A program made the translations under genes and the position numbers. The notes beneath the pieces are model-generated. The model saw only the letters and a list, made by a program, of their open reading frames with translations, made no database searches and was not told where the DNA came from. A stretch of 64,000 nucleotides of DNA from Paraburkholderia kirstenboschensis (GTDB taxonomy: Bacteria > Pseudomonadota > Gammaproteobacteria > Burkholderiales > Burkholderiaceae), in contig NZ_CAJHCR010000005.1 of assembly GCF_904848585.1 (NCBI RefSeq), positions 186,001 through 250,000 of the forward strand. The letters are read 5' to 3'. Shown one piece after another: positions 18,856 through 27,604 of this stretch. Position 1 is the stretch's first letter. Each line of letters begins with the position of its first letter.

Positions 18856-18868
18856 AGCGCGCGCATTC

Positions 18869-19831
18869 ATGGACCGTCTTGAAGCAATGTCGATTCTGGT
18901 AGCCGCGGCTGAAACCGGCAGTTTCTCCGCTGCGAGCCGCAAGCTGCATATGCCGCTGCCCACCGTCAGCCGCAAAGTCGCGGAACTGGAAACGCATCTG
19001 AACGCGCGTCTCCTTGTACGCTCGACGCGCAAGCTCACGCTGACCGAAGCGGGCGTAGCCTACCTCGCCGCGTGCAAGCAGATTCTCGAGCAGGTTAGCG
19101 AAGCGGAAAGCGCCGCAGCTGGCGAATACAGCACGCCGCGCGGCGAACTTGTCGTGACGGCGCCTATCGTATTCGGGCGGCTGCATATGCTGCCCATCGT
19201 CAGCGACTTTCTCGCGACGTTTGCGGAGATAACCGTGCGGCTCGTGCTCGCCGACCGCAACCTGCATCTGCTGGACGAACATATCGAGGTCGCGCTGCGC
19301 ATCGGCAAGCTTCCCGACAGCAGCATGGTCGCGACGCAGGTCGGCACGGTGAACCGCGTGGTTTGCGCGAGTCCGCACTACCTCGCGCAAGCGGGCGAGC
19401 CGGAAACACCCGCCGATCTCGTGCGCTTTTCGTGCGTCAATTTCGATTCGCTGCCTTCGGGCGCCGTGTGGAACTTCGCCAAAAGCCAAGGCACACGCGA
19501 AGCCGTTCCGATTCATGCGCGGCTGTCGGTGAATACGGCGGAGGCGGCTATCGACGCCGCCATCGCCGGGGTCGGTTTGACCAACGTGCTGTCGTACCAG
19601 GCGGCGCGAGCCGTCGACGAAGGCAAGCTGAAGCTGGTGCTGCGCGACTTCGAACCCGAGCCCATACCAGTGAGCATCATGCATACGGGGCAAGGAAAAC
19701 TGCCGCTGAAAACACGCAGTTTTATTGATTTCGCGGTACCGCGTTTGCGCGAGGCGTTGGCGCGAGACAAGGACATGCTGAGTGCGAAAGCCACGCCGCG
19801 CGGCAGGCAGAAACGCGCATCGCCGACTTGA
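18869..19831 (+). CDS. LysR-family regulator
   Basis: A 320-residue LysR protein. HTH at residues 1-60 (MDRLEAMSILVAAAETGSFSAASRKL, TVSRKVAELETHL), then the ARLLVRSTRKLTLTEAG wing; effector domain from about 90 (GELVVTAPIVFGRLHMLPI). The C-terminus is basic (ATPRGRQKRAS). It belongs to the large group of LysR regulators with MDRLEAM starts that often control an adjacent oxidoreductase or transporter gene. Neighbours are the divergent AhpD-like gene and the downstream cupin gene 101 bp away. Confidence 0.92.
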   Translation: MDRLEAMSILVAAAETGSFSAASRKLHMPLPTVSRKVAELETHLNARLLVRSTRKLTLTEAGVAYLAACKQILEQVSEAESAAAGEYSTPRGELVVTAPIVFGRLHMLPIVSDFLATFAEITVRLVLADRNLHLLDEHIEVALRIGKLPDSSMVATQVGTVNRVVCASPHYLAQAGEPETPADLVRFSCVNFDSLPSGAVWNFAKSQGTREAVPIHARLSVNTAEAAIDAAIAGVGLTNVLSYQAARAVDEGKLKLVLRDFEPEPIPVSIMHTGQGKLPLKTRSFIDFAVPRLREALARDKDMLSAKATPRGRQKRASPT

Positions 19832-19932
19832 TTGCTGCTCCGCTCCAGGTTCGAAAGCGGCGCATCTATCGTCTAGACTTGCTTCACAACGCGGACAACG
19901 ACGAACCTTCCCGCTGTTGCAAAGGAGCCGCC

Positions 19933-20349
19933 ATGTCAAACGTTTTGCACGACGCACAGCGAACGGTCGTCAGGGTCCGCCCGGACGAGGCGATCACGAC
20001 AAGCCAGCGCTTGCCGTATTTTGTCGGCATTTCACGAGGCACGGCTCAAGCCGCTGGATTGTCGATGTACATGGTCATAGTGCCGCCCGGCGGCCATGCG
20101 GAACCGCATTATCACGCCGACTTTGAGACGGCGATTTACATGCTCGAAGGGCGAGTCGAGACACGCTACGGTCCCGGCTTGCGCGAGTCGGTGATTACCG
20201 AAGCCGGCGACTTCCTTTTTATTCCTCCGGGCGTGCCGCATCAGCCGTTCAATCTGGACGACACAGTCGCAGCAAGAGCGATAGTCGCGCGCAATCAGCC
20301 GGACGAACACGAACGCGTCGTGCCTTATGATCCTGCCGGGGATGCATGA
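19933..20349 (+). CDS. Cupin-domain protein
   Basis: A 138-residue single-domain cupin. ATG 19933 follows AAAGGAG. Cupin motif 1 appears as GGHAEPHYHADFETAIYMLEG (two His and a Glu for metal), and motif 2 as GDFLFIPPGVPHQPFN (third His). It is therefore probably a metal-binding small enzyme or sensor; substrate unknown. It lies downstream of the LysR gene on the same strand. Confidence 0.85.
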   Translation: MSNVLHDAQRTVVRVRPDEAITTSQRLPYFVGISRGTAQAAGLSMYMVIVPPGGHAEPHYHADFETAIYMLEGRVETRYGPGLRESVITEAGDFLFIPPGVPHQPFNLDDTVAARAIVARNQPDEHERVVPYDPAGDA

Positions 20350-20362
20350 CGGCGTGGCCATC

Positions 20363-20380
20363 GGCGCGGTGAGACGCGCC
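20363..20380 (+). terminator. Short GC hairpin after cupin gene
   Basis: GGCGCG-GTGAGA-CGCGCC, perfect 6-bp stem starting 14 bases after the cupin stop. There is no U-tract, so at most a weak terminator. Confidence 0.3.
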
Positions 20381-20457
20381 ATCGGGCACACGCCGGCCTT
20401 AACAAAGGTCGCACCGAAATGCCGGGATATCGCGAGGCGAATGCTTGCGGCGCCGGC

Positions 20458-20640
20458 TTACTGGCTTGCGGCCGATGCACCGCCCATGGGTGCCGCCGGG
20501 CCGCTGCTCATGGCAGCGGGGCCGCCCGTGCCCGCGGTTCCGGCCGTATCGTTCGAACCCGAGCGCTTGCACCCCACGGTGCCGCCTGCCAGCGCCGCGA
20601 TCAACACGGCGGTCATTACCTTCCTCAGCACTGGTTCCAT
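20458..20640 (-). CDS. Small predicted lipoprotein
   Basis: A 60-residue protein from ATG 20640 (GTGGAG lies just upstream; two adjacent in-frame ATGs are alternatives). A basic N-terminus (VLRK) and hydrophobic stretch (TAVLIAALAGG) lead to a TVGC lipobox. The mature part, about 36 residues, is low-complexity Gly/Ala/Pro/Ser/Met (GTGGPAAMSSGPAAPMGG) with no folded domain visible. Probably a minor cell-envelope lipoprotein. The frame is open further upstream, but that part lacks a signal-like start. Confidence 0.6.
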   Translation of the reverse strand: MEPVLRKVMTAVLIAALAGGTVGCKRSGSNDTAGTAGTGGPAAMSSGPAAPMGGASAASQ

Positions 20641-21047
20641 CATCATCTCCACACTGGTCGGGAGCGTCGCACTTCTGGTCGTCGGCAAAGCGCAACCGCT
20701 TTGACAAATCGTGCGGGCGTCGGTCACTGCAAGCGAGAACGACGATCCGCATGCGAACGCAAGACGCGTCATAAAACGCGGCTGTCTTCTGTCCCGGTAC
20801 AACTTGCAATCCCATGTAAAAAACGGGCAACGATCACGCGACATGCGTCTCGCTACGACCATCTGTCTCACTGCGCGATTGCCCGTGCATCCTCGCGCAG
20901 GCGATCATATTGCTTAGGAGTTCGCATTTCAGGGTAAAGACGGCCACGCATACTCGTCACGCATGCATGACTTGCGCCCGTTCTGAAGAGTTGAAGACGC
21001 CGTTCGAGGACAGCCCGAAACGCATCTTCAAGCGGATCGGCATTCAT

Positions 21048-21662
21048 TCACGCATAGCGCGCGAGGAACATATCGGCCGTTGAGTCGGCGATTGCCTGCT
21101 GTTCGGTCTTGCTAAGCGGCGACTGCCCCATCGTCACCTGCGGCCAGAAAGCGAATGCCTTCACGAGCCCTTGCAATTGATGCGCGGCAAACACGGGATC
21201 TGAAATCCGCAGACGTTTATCGGCGGCGGCCGCACGGATCCACACGGTCAGGTCTTCCTCGCGCTCGCCGAGGCGCGCCACCATATCGCGCGCGCGTTCG
21301 GGCGAATGAATACCCGCGGCAATAGCCACGCGCGCCAGCGCCACAAACGCCTCGTCGTTCATCAGCCTGAGCTTGCGCATCAACAGTTCGATCAGTTGCT
21401 CGCGTAAAGGCGCAGCCGCCCGATAAGTGAACGCCTCGCCCGAATGACTCGCGTCCCACAACTGCCGCAATATCTCTGCGAATAGCGCTTCCTTGCTCGG
21501 GAAATGGTTATAGACGGTGCGCTTCGAGACATTTGCGCGCGCGGCGATCCGGTCCATGCTGGTGGCGTCGAAGCCGGCCGCGAGGAATTCTTCGATAGCC
21601 GCGGAAATCACGGCGACGCGCTTGCGGTCGGTCAGGCGTTGATGAGTGAGGCTTGGGTCCAT
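21048..21662 (-). CDS. TetR/AcrR-family regulator (AefR-like C-terminus)
   Basis: A 204-residue TetR protein. DNA-binding domain at 10-60 (RVAVISAAIEEFLAAGFDATSMDRIAARANVSKRTVYNHFPSKEALF). The ligand domain contains the FAFWPQVTMGQ stretch seen in AefR/TetR_C_7-type regulators. It diverges from the metallo-hydrolase gene at 21746 with only 83 bp between, so it very likely controls that gene and itself. Confidence 0.92.
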   Translation of the reverse strand: MDPSLTHQRLTDRKRVAVISAAIEEFLAAGFDATSMDRIAARANVSKRTVYNHFPSKEALFAEILRQLWDASHSGEAFTYRAAAPLREQLIELLMRKLRLMNDEAFVALARVAIAAGIHSPERARDMVARLGEREEDLTVWIRAAAADKRLRISDPVFAAHQLQGLVKAFAFWPQVTMGQSPLSKTEQQAIADSTADMFLARYA

Positions 21663-21671
21663 CCGGAAATT

Positions 21672-21729
21672 TTACACTGGGCGGTTTACTTTTCCAGATT
21701 ATAAATTACACTACCCAGTCTACTTTCCA
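21672..21729. promoter_or_regulatory. Imperfect direct repeats in tetR-metallohydrolase divergent promoter
   Basis: Two related blocks of about 24 bp, 21672-21696 and 21706-21729, each begin TTACACT and end in TACTTTCCA or TACTTTTCCA. Within them CACTGGG and CCCAGTC are also inverted with respect to each other. They fill most of the 83-bp gap, where both promoters must lie, so they are good operator candidates for the TetR protein. Confidence 0.5.
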
Positions 21730-21745
21730 CGTCAGGACGTCACAC

Positions 21746-22897
21746 ATGACAGCGCTCATCGATTCCATCGGCCGTGCACTCGGTTTCACCGCGGCGAAGC
21801 GCGGGCGCGAGCTGTCCGGATTGTCGGCGCAGCACGACGGCGAGCGCTTTCGCAACGTCAAGCCACGTCCCGTCGAAGGATTCGGCAAAACCTTGCGCAT
21901 CGCGTGGAATATGCTGCTCAACAAGCCGCAGGGAACCGTTCCGGCCGGCGCACTGCCCGTCGACACGTTGACGCGGCAGCAGCTCGATACCGCGCCCGAC
22001 CGCAGCCTGTACCGGCTCGGCCATTCAACGGTGCTGCTGAAACTGCGCGGTCGATTCTGGCTGACCGATCCGGTATTCGGCGAACGTGCATCGCCGTTCC
22101 AGCGTCTCGGCCCGAAGCGTTTTCATGCGCCGCCCATCGCGCTTGCCGATTTGCCGCCGCTTGCCGGCGTGATTCTTTCGCACGATCACTACGATCACCT
22201 GGATCGGGAAACGGTGCTCGCGCTTGCCGCTACGACGAAGGTGTTTGTCACGCCGCTCGGCGTGGGCGACCGGCTAATCGACTGGGGCATTGACGCGAGC
22301 AAGGTGCGCCAGCTCGACTGGTGGCAAAGCGCTGAAATTGACGGCATGGCATTGACGGCGACGCCCGCCCAGCACTTCTCGGGACGCAGCCTGTTCGACG
22401 GCAACAGCACGTTGTGGGCGTCGTGGGTCATCGTCGACGACGATCTGCGCGTGTTTTTCAGCGGCGATACCGGCTACTTCGACGGCTTCAGGATCATCGG
22501 CGAACGCCTCGGGCCATTCGACGTGACGCTCGTCGAAACCGGCGCGTACGACGCGCAATGGCCGTATGTCCACATGCAGCCGGACGACACCGTCCAGGCG
22601 CATATCGACTTGCGCGGCCGCTTGCTTGTGCCGATTCATAATGGCACGTTCGATCTGGCGATGCACAGATGGTACGAGCCATTCGAGCGAGTGCTGGGGC
22701 TCGCCGCCGCTCGTGGCATCGCGCTTTCGACCCCGCGCATGGGCGAGCGGCTCGACCTCGCCGCGCCGCATCGAGGCGAGCGTTGGTGGCGCAATGTCGT
22801 CGAGCCGGTGAAGGCACCGCAGCCATCGCAGGGCTTCATCGCACGTTCGTTCGCACGCCTGTTCTCATGCAACAGCGCAGGCCGTGCCAACTCCTGA
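21746..22897 (+). CDS. Metallo-beta-lactamase-fold hydrolase (RomA / NAPE-PLD-like)
   Basis: A 383-residue zinc hydrolase. The start at 21746 leaves the divergent promoter free; the frame is open through it. Metal motif ILSHDHYDHLD (HxHxDH) is intact, followed by TPAQHFSGRSLFDGN, FFSGDTGYFDGF and a late PIHNGTFDL His. The order and the HSTVLLKLRGRFWLTDPVF N-terminus match the RomA/NAPE-PLD-like branch. Possible substrates are lipid phosphodiesters, but this is not certain. No signal peptide is evident. It converges on a porin gene. Confidence 0.88.
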   Translation: MTALIDSIGRALGFTAAKRGRELSGLSAQHDGERFRNVKPRPVEGFGKTLRIAWNMLLNKPQGTVPAGALPVDTLTRQQLDTAPDRSLYRLGHSTVLLKLRGRFWLTDPVFGERASPFQRLGPKRFHAPPIALADLPPLAGVILSHDHYDHLDRETVLALAATTKVFVTPLGVGDRLIDWGIDASKVRQLDWWQSAEIDGMALTATPAQHFSGRSLFDGNSTLWASWVIVDDDLRVFFSGDTGYFDGFRIIGERLGPFDVTLVETGAYDAQWPYVHMQPDDTVQAHIDLRGRLLVPIHNGTFDLAMHRWYEPFERVLGLAAARGIALSTPRMGERLDLAAPHRGERWWRNVVEPVKAPQPSQGFIARSFARLFSCNSAGRANS

Positions 22898-22942
22898 AGC
22901 AGCGTGACGCGGGACTTCACTTAGCGGAGTTCCGCAGCCCAT

Positions 22943-24028
22943 CTAGAAGGTATGCTGGATGCCCACGCCATACGTGCTGCCGGAAGGATTGGCCGTGAGC
23001 TTGTCGTATGAATACACCGTGTACACGTAGGTACGTTTGGAAAGAATGTATTCGTAGGCGAGACTCGCCGTATTGCGCACATTGCTGCGGTCTAGCGGCG
23101 CGCTGTGTTTGGTGCGCGCCCACTCGGCGAGAATCACATTGGACGGCGTGAGCGGAACGGAAAGGCCCAGTTCATAAGTGTGAGAGCCGGTTTCAACGTT
23201 GTTGTTACTCGTCATTTGCGCGGCGCCGTAGACCTTCATGAACTTCGCGTCGTACGCGGCGCCGGCGAGGTAAAGGTACTGTCCCGTCGACGGCGCGACC
23301 GCCGCGGTCCGCACGCGCTGCGCAGAGAACACTGCCGTCAGCGGTCCGTTCGCATACGTCAAATGCAGGCCGACGTTGTCGCGCCCCTGATGCCCCGTCG
23401 TGCTGCTCACGCTATAAATCGCGGTGCCCGTCAGCCCGCCGTAACTCGGCGATACGTACTCGATTGCGTTTTGCCAGACGGTATCGCCAATCACCGTATT
23501 GTTGTAGCTCGCCGTGTACGACTGCACGATCAATGGCGAGAAGACCACCGAAGAGCCAAACGGATTGACAAGTTGCTGGTTGATATACGTCGGGTTGGTT
23601 TGCTCGCCAAACTTGAACGTGCCGTATGCGCCGGTGAGTCCAACGTAGGCGTTGCGCGAAAAGAGTCCGTCGGTCGTGTTGCGTCCCATCTGTCCGGTGT
23701 TCGGCCGGAAAAAACTTTCGAGGCTGAAGATCACCGCGTTACCGCCGCCAATATCTTCACGGCCGCGGATGCCCCAGAACGATGTGGTCATTCCGCCCCC
23801 GCCCATTTGCACCGTGCTTGCGCGCGTTGTGCTGAGTTTCGCGCTGTCGATATACATGCCGATCAAGCCGTACATCTGAACCGACGAAGTCGATAACGAC
23901 GCAGCGCCGGCCGCGGCTTGCGAAGAATCAGCGTTCGCCGTGCCGCTTACTAACGCGAGCAGGGCCGTTGCAATGCTTGTTGCGTTAAAGCGTGCCCCGT
24001 GGCGCATGCCATTTGTTTTTATGCACAT
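22943..24028 (-). CDS. Gram-negative porin, last gene of PDC hydrolase/DctA set
   Basis: A 361-residue porin with start at 24028 behind GGAGAC. The signal peptide is slightly long (MCIKTNGMRHGARF, then hydrophobic to TANADS). Porin strand motifs: SSVQMYGLIGMYIDSAK, GIRGREDIGGGNAVIFSLESFF, RNAYVGLTGAYGTFKFGEQ, and the terminal YGVGIQHTF with C-terminal Phe for outer-membrane insertion. It lies 124 bp after dctA on the same strand, so it may supply the outer-membrane route for the dicarboxylate handled by dctA and the hydrolase gene. Confidence 0.92.
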   Translation of the reverse strand: MCIKTNGMRHGARFNATSIATALLALVSGTANADSSQAAAGAASLSTSSVQMYGLIGMYIDSAKLSTTRASTVQMGGGGMTTSFWGIRGREDIGGGNAVIFSLESFFRPNTGQMGRNTTDGLFSRNAYVGLTGAYGTFKFGEQTNPTYINQQLVNPFGSSVVFSPLIVQSYTASYNNTVIGDTVWQNAIEYVSPSYGGLTGTAIYSVSSTTGHQGRDNVGLHLTYANGPLTAVFSAQRVRTAAVAPSTGQYLYLAGAAYDAKFMKVYGAAQMTSNNNVETGSHTYELGLSVPLTPSNVILAEWARTKHSAPLDRSNVRNTASLAYEYILSKRTYVYTVYSYDKLTANPSGSTYGVGIQHTF

Positions 24029-24152
24029 GGATTGTGTCTCCAGACCAGTTTGTATTTTTTGAGCGCAAGCTGCCCCTGCCGCGTGCGCGTATGCGCACGC
24101 AGTCAGAACGATCTCTAGTGTTTTACAGCGGCTATATGGTCAGTTCATGCGG

Positions 24153-25454
24153 TCAATCCGCTCGTCGGCGCGACATGCCCGCATTCAGCTTCGAACGGTC
24201 GAGTTCGTGTTCCCACGCGGAAACTACGAGCGTGGCAACGCCGTTGCCGATCGTGTTCGCAATCGCGAGACCTGTACCCATGAAACGGTGAATGCCGAGA
24301 ATCAGCACCATGCCGGACACCGGGATCAGCGGAAAAACCAGCAGCGTGGAAGTGAGCATCACGAACGCAGCACCCGCCACGCCGCTTGCTCCTTTCGACG
24401 TCAGCATGGCCACGCCCACGAGCGTCAACTGTTGCGTCAGGCTGAGTTCGATGTTGAACGCCTGGGCAATGAACAGCACGGCCATCGTCAGATAGATGTT
24501 CGTGCCGTCGAGGTTGAACGAATAGCCCGCCGGAATAACGAGTCCAACAACCGACTTCGAGCAGCCGAGGCGCTCGAGCTTCTCAAGCATCTGCGGAAGC
24601 GCGGCCTCTGAAGAACTCGTGCCGAGCACGATCAGAATCTCTTCACGTATGTAGCTCATGAATCGCAGAATGCTGAAACCGAGCAGCCGCGAAATTGCGC
24701 CGAGCACCACGATCACAAATACGGCTAGCGTCGCGTAGAACGCGCCAATCAGCTTCAGCAACGGCACAACCGCGCCGATTCCGTAGGTGCCGATCGTGAA
24801 CGCAATGGAGCCGAACGCGCCGATCGCCGCCACTTTCATAATGATGTGAACGATGCCAAAAAAAGTATGGGCAAAGTAGTCGATCATCGCGATCAGCGGC
24901 CGTCCGCGCTCTCCGGTCGCGGCAAGCGCCGCGCCGAACAGCACTGAAATGAGCAGGATCTGCAGCACATTGCCCGACGCAAAGGCGCCTGTGACGGTGT
25001 CGGGAATGATATGCATCAGAAACTCGACCGTATTTTGCTGATGTGCGGCAGTCGTGTAACCGGTCAGCGCTTTCGTGTCGATGGTGGCCGGATTCAGATT
25101 GAAGCCGCTGCCGGGGTGAAAAATGTGCCCTGCTACAAGCCCTATTACGAGCGAGAGCGTCGACACGATCTCGAAGTACAGCAGCGCCTTGCCACCTACT
25201 CGCCCCACCTTCTTCATGTCGCCCATTCCGGCAATGCCGGTCACCACAGTACAGAAGATGATCGGGCCAATGACCATCTTGATGAGCTTGATGAACGCGT
25301 CGCCGAGCGGCTTCATTTTCACGGCGAGCGAGGGAGCGAAATGCCCGAGCAGCACGCCGATAATGATTGCGACGAACACGTGGAAATAGAGCGTTCTGTA
25401 AAACGGCTTCTTCGCGCCCGGCACGGACGAGGTCATGACGGCACTCTCGCTCAT
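24153..25454 (-). CDS. dctA: DctA-type C4-dicarboxylate:cation symporter
   Basis: A 433-residue DAACS-family inner-membrane symporter. The start at 25454 follows GGGAGCGGC; a start six codons later is possible. Family marks are the early FYRTLYFHVFVAIIIGVLLGH, the KLIKMVIGPIIFCTVVTGIAGM segment, SSSEAALPQMLEKLERLG (serine-rich re-entrant loop) and GYSFNLDGTNIYLTMAVLFIAQA. DctA normally imports succinate, fumarate or malate. Sitting between a PDC hydrolase gene and a porin gene, this copy may have been recruited for a pyrone or aromatic-derived dicarboxylate; that specificity is inferred. Confidence 0.93.
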   Translation of the reverse strand: MSESAVMTSSVPGAKKPFYRTLYFHVFVAIIIGVLLGHFAPSLAVKMKPLGDAFIKLIKMVIGPIIFCTVVTGIAGMGDMKKVGRVGGKALLYFEIVSTLSLVIGLVAGHIFHPGSGFNLNPATIDTKALTGYTTAAHQQNTVEFLMHIIPDTVTGAFASGNVLQILLISVLFGAALAATGERGRPLIAMIDYFAHTFFGIVHIIMKVAAIGAFGSIAFTIGTYGIGAVVPLLKLIGAFYATLAVFVIVVLGAISRLLGFSILRFMSYIREEILIVLGTSSSEAALPQMLEKLERLGCSKSVVGLVIPAGYSFNLDGTNIYLTMAVLFIAQAFNIELSLTQQLTLVGVAMLTSKGASGVAGAAFVMLTSTLLVFPLIPVSGMVLILGIHRFMGTGLAIANTIGNGVATLVVSAWEHELDRSKLNAGMSRRRAD

Positions 25455-25598
25455 GAAGCCGCTCCCAATCGGTAAACGCGGGAATCGGTTACGGTCATCT
25501 TTGTCTCCATCGAAATTGATTAGCGGAAAGTCGATAAGTGTCGCTCTCCGCATGCCTGCCGTCTCACGCGGCAGTTCAGGACATGATTGCAGCCGCAA

Positions 25599-26468
25599 CT
25601 ACACGTTGAAGCCGTAAAGCCGCGCGGGGTTCGTGACCAGCAGTTTTTCACGCAATGCCTCGTCCGGGCAGAAGCGTAATAGCAGATCGACCAGTTCGCC
25701 GTCGTTCGGCATGTCCTTGCTGATGTTCGGATGAGGCCAGTCCGTGCCCCACAGCACACGGTCGGGCGCGGCTTCGATCAGCGTTTGGGCAAACGGAATC
25801 GCATCGTCGAACGGTCGGCGGCCTGCGGATACACGCTCCGAACCGCAGACCTTGACCCATGCGAGCGGATTGCGCATCAGCTCGAGCAGTTGCCGGAACG
25901 GCTCCTGATCGAGGCCTGCTTCAGCGCGCACGCGGCCCATGTGGTCGATCACGAATGGCACCTTGATGCGCGCGATCCGCTCGGCGTACTGCAGGATATC
26001 CTGCGCATCCAGATGCAGCACGACATGCCAGCCCAGCCGCTCGATCCGTTGCAGTACCCGGTCAAACACGTCGAGATCCGGCGCGCCGCCGAGATGCGCG
26101 ACGAAGTTAAAGCGCACGCCCCGCACGCCGCGTGCGTCGAGCTCGGCGAGTTGGGCGTCGGTCACATCGCCGTCGACTATCGCGACACCGCGATAACGTC
26201 CGTTGCCACGCGCTATCGCATCGAGCATCGCGGTATTGTCGGTGCCGTGACAGCTCGCCTGTACGATCACGCCGCGGCTCAGGCCGAGAAAATCATGCAA
26301 CGCGACCAGTTGCTCGAAAGGCGCGTCGGGCGGCGTGTAGCTGCGATCGGGCGCATACGGGAATACCCCGGCGGGACCGAAAACATGGCAATGCGCGTCG
26401 CAGGCGCCGGCGGGCAATTGCTGTGCGGGCCGGACAGGATGGGGATCGGGCGGCAAACAGGATTTCAT
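25599..26468 (-). CDS. ligI: 2-pyrone-4,6-dicarboxylate (PDC) hydrolase, LigI-like amidohydrolase
   Basis: A 289-residue TIM-barrel hydrolase that should open the PDC lactone to 4-carboxy-2-hydroxymuconate/4-oxalomesaconate in 4,5-cleavage of protocatechuate or gallate. Motifs match LigI: DAHCHVFGP near residue 25 (metal His pair), APDRSYTPPDAP, VIVQASCHGTDN, GVRGVRFNFV, FVIDHMGRV, and VLWGTDWPHPNI with the catalytic Asp. The length is as expected. It leads a same-strand set with dctA and a porin and diverges from a LysR gene at 26621. Confidence 0.88.
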   Translation of the reverse strand: MKSCLPPDPHPVRPAQQLPAGACDAHCHVFGPAGVFPYAPDRSYTPPDAPFEQLVALHDFLGLSRGVIVQASCHGTDNTAMLDAIARGNGRYRGVAIVDGDVTDAQLAELDARGVRGVRFNFVAHLGGAPDLDVFDRVLQRIERLGWHVVLHLDAQDILQYAERIARIKVPFVIDHMGRVRAEAGLDQEPFRQLLELMRNPLAWVKVCGSERVSAGRRPFDDAIPFAQTLIEAAPDRVLWGTDWPHPNISKDMPNDGELVDLLLRFCPDEALREKLLVTNPARLYGFNV

Positions 26469-26594
26469 GGAAGCGTCGTCTCTATCAGGGTGGCCGCGCG
26501 GCGCGGCTCTCTATGTAACTTGGCGGGTAAGCTGGGGTAAGCCGATTGTGGCGGGGAGCGCCGCTCGATACAATCTCTATACCGAACTAGCTGA

Positions 26595-26611
26595 TATGTG
26601 AATTACACATA
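26595..26611. promoter_or_regulatory. LTTR-box palindrome (T-N11-A) between ligI and LysR gene
   Basis: TATGTG-AATTA-CACATA, perfect 6-bp arms, contains the T-N11-A form typical of LysR-regulator recognition sites. It lies 9 bases before the LysR start and about 127 bases from the ligI start, the usual location for a site serving both autoregulation and activation of the divergent operon. Confidence 0.6.
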
Positions 26612-26620
26612 CCTCCCGCC

Positions 26621-27550
26621 ATGGACCTCAAGCAGTTGGAAGCGTTTGTGCATGTGGCCGAACTCGGCAGCTTCACGCGCGCCGCGATTACGCTCGACAC
26701 CAACCAGCCCGCGTTGAGCAGGCTCGTGCGGCAACTGGAAGTGGAATTGCGTCACACGCTGCTCGAGCGAAATGGCCGCGGCGTCGCGCTCACGCCCGCC
26801 GGTCAGCGAATGCTGGCTCATTCGAAAGGGATCCTCTCGCAGGTTCAGCGCGCGTCACAGGATCTGGACGAGTTGCGTGGCACCGTCGGCGGCCATTTTT
26901 GCATTGGCAGCACGCCGAGCTTCGCGAAGGTCGCGACCAACGAACTGGTGCGCAGCTTTCGCACGTCGTTTCCCGGCGCGACCATTTCCGTTGCAGAAGG
27001 TCTGTCGACCTACCTGATCGAATGGCTGATGATGGGTCGTGTCGACGCCGCAGTTCTTTACGACACGTTCGATACACCGCTGATCGACAAACGCACCGTA
27101 TTCACAGAAGAGCTCTTTCTGATCGGTGCTGACGACAGTAAAGCACAAGCGGAATTCGCACGCGAGCCGGTGGAGGCAATCGCATTGCGCGATATTCCAC
27201 GTTATCCGCTGGTGATTCCCGGGCGCATGCATGCGATCCGGCGCATGCTCGAATCGGTCGCGGCCGAGCAAGGAGTAAGGCTCAACATCGAACTGGAAGT
27301 GGATGCGGTGTCGTCGATTCTCGATCTGGTCAGCGAAGGCATCGGCTACGCAGTGCTGCCGCTCAACGCAACCGTGAGCGACGCGCTCAAACGGCGCTTT
27401 CGCGTGATCCGCATTACCGAGCCGACTTTATTCAGCCGCCTTGCTATTGCGACGAGCAGCAAGCATACGCTGTCGCAACTGGCGGTCCAGGCGATTGCAA
27501 TGCTCGAAGAGCGGGCATTGCCTCTCTACAGTGCTGTGCGCAGCAAGTAA
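26621..27550 (+). CDS. LysR-family regulator, likely controls the ligI-dctA-porin set
   Basis: A 309-residue LysR protein. HTH residues 1-60 (MDLKQLEAFVHVAELGSFTRAA, NQPALSRLVRQLEVEL), with an LLERNGRGVALTPAGQRML wing; effector domain from about 92 (GHFCIGSTPSFAKVATNELV). The sequence resembles the Nac/Cbl-like and aromatic-catabolism LysR branch. Divergence from ligI with an LTTR box between supports control of that set, probably with PDC or a related dicarboxylate as inducer; the inducer is a guess. Confidence 0.92.
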   Translation: MDLKQLEAFVHVAELGSFTRAAITLDTNQPALSRLVRQLEVELRHTLLERNGRGVALTPAGQRMLAHSKGILSQVQRASQDLDELRGTVGGHFCIGSTPSFAKVATNELVRSFRTSFPGATISVAEGLSTYLIEWLMMGRVDAAVLYDTFDTPLIDKRTVFTEELFLIGADDSKAQAEFAREPVEAIALRDIPRYPLVIPGRMHAIRRMLESVAAEQGVRLNIELEVDAVSSILDLVSEGIGYAVLPLNATVSDALKRRFRVIRITEPTLFSRLAIATSSKHTLSQLAVQAIAMLEERALPLYSAVRSK

Positions 27551-27604
27551 GAAGGCAATAGAGCCGGAGGTCTGAGCCGTAGCGCTTGCAGTACTTTTAA
27601 ATCG

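Noticed and set aside
22924..22935. Hairpin GCGGA-GT-TCCGC between convergent metallo-hydrolase and porin genes
   Set aside because: Two-base loop and 5-bp arms are too weak to call a terminator.
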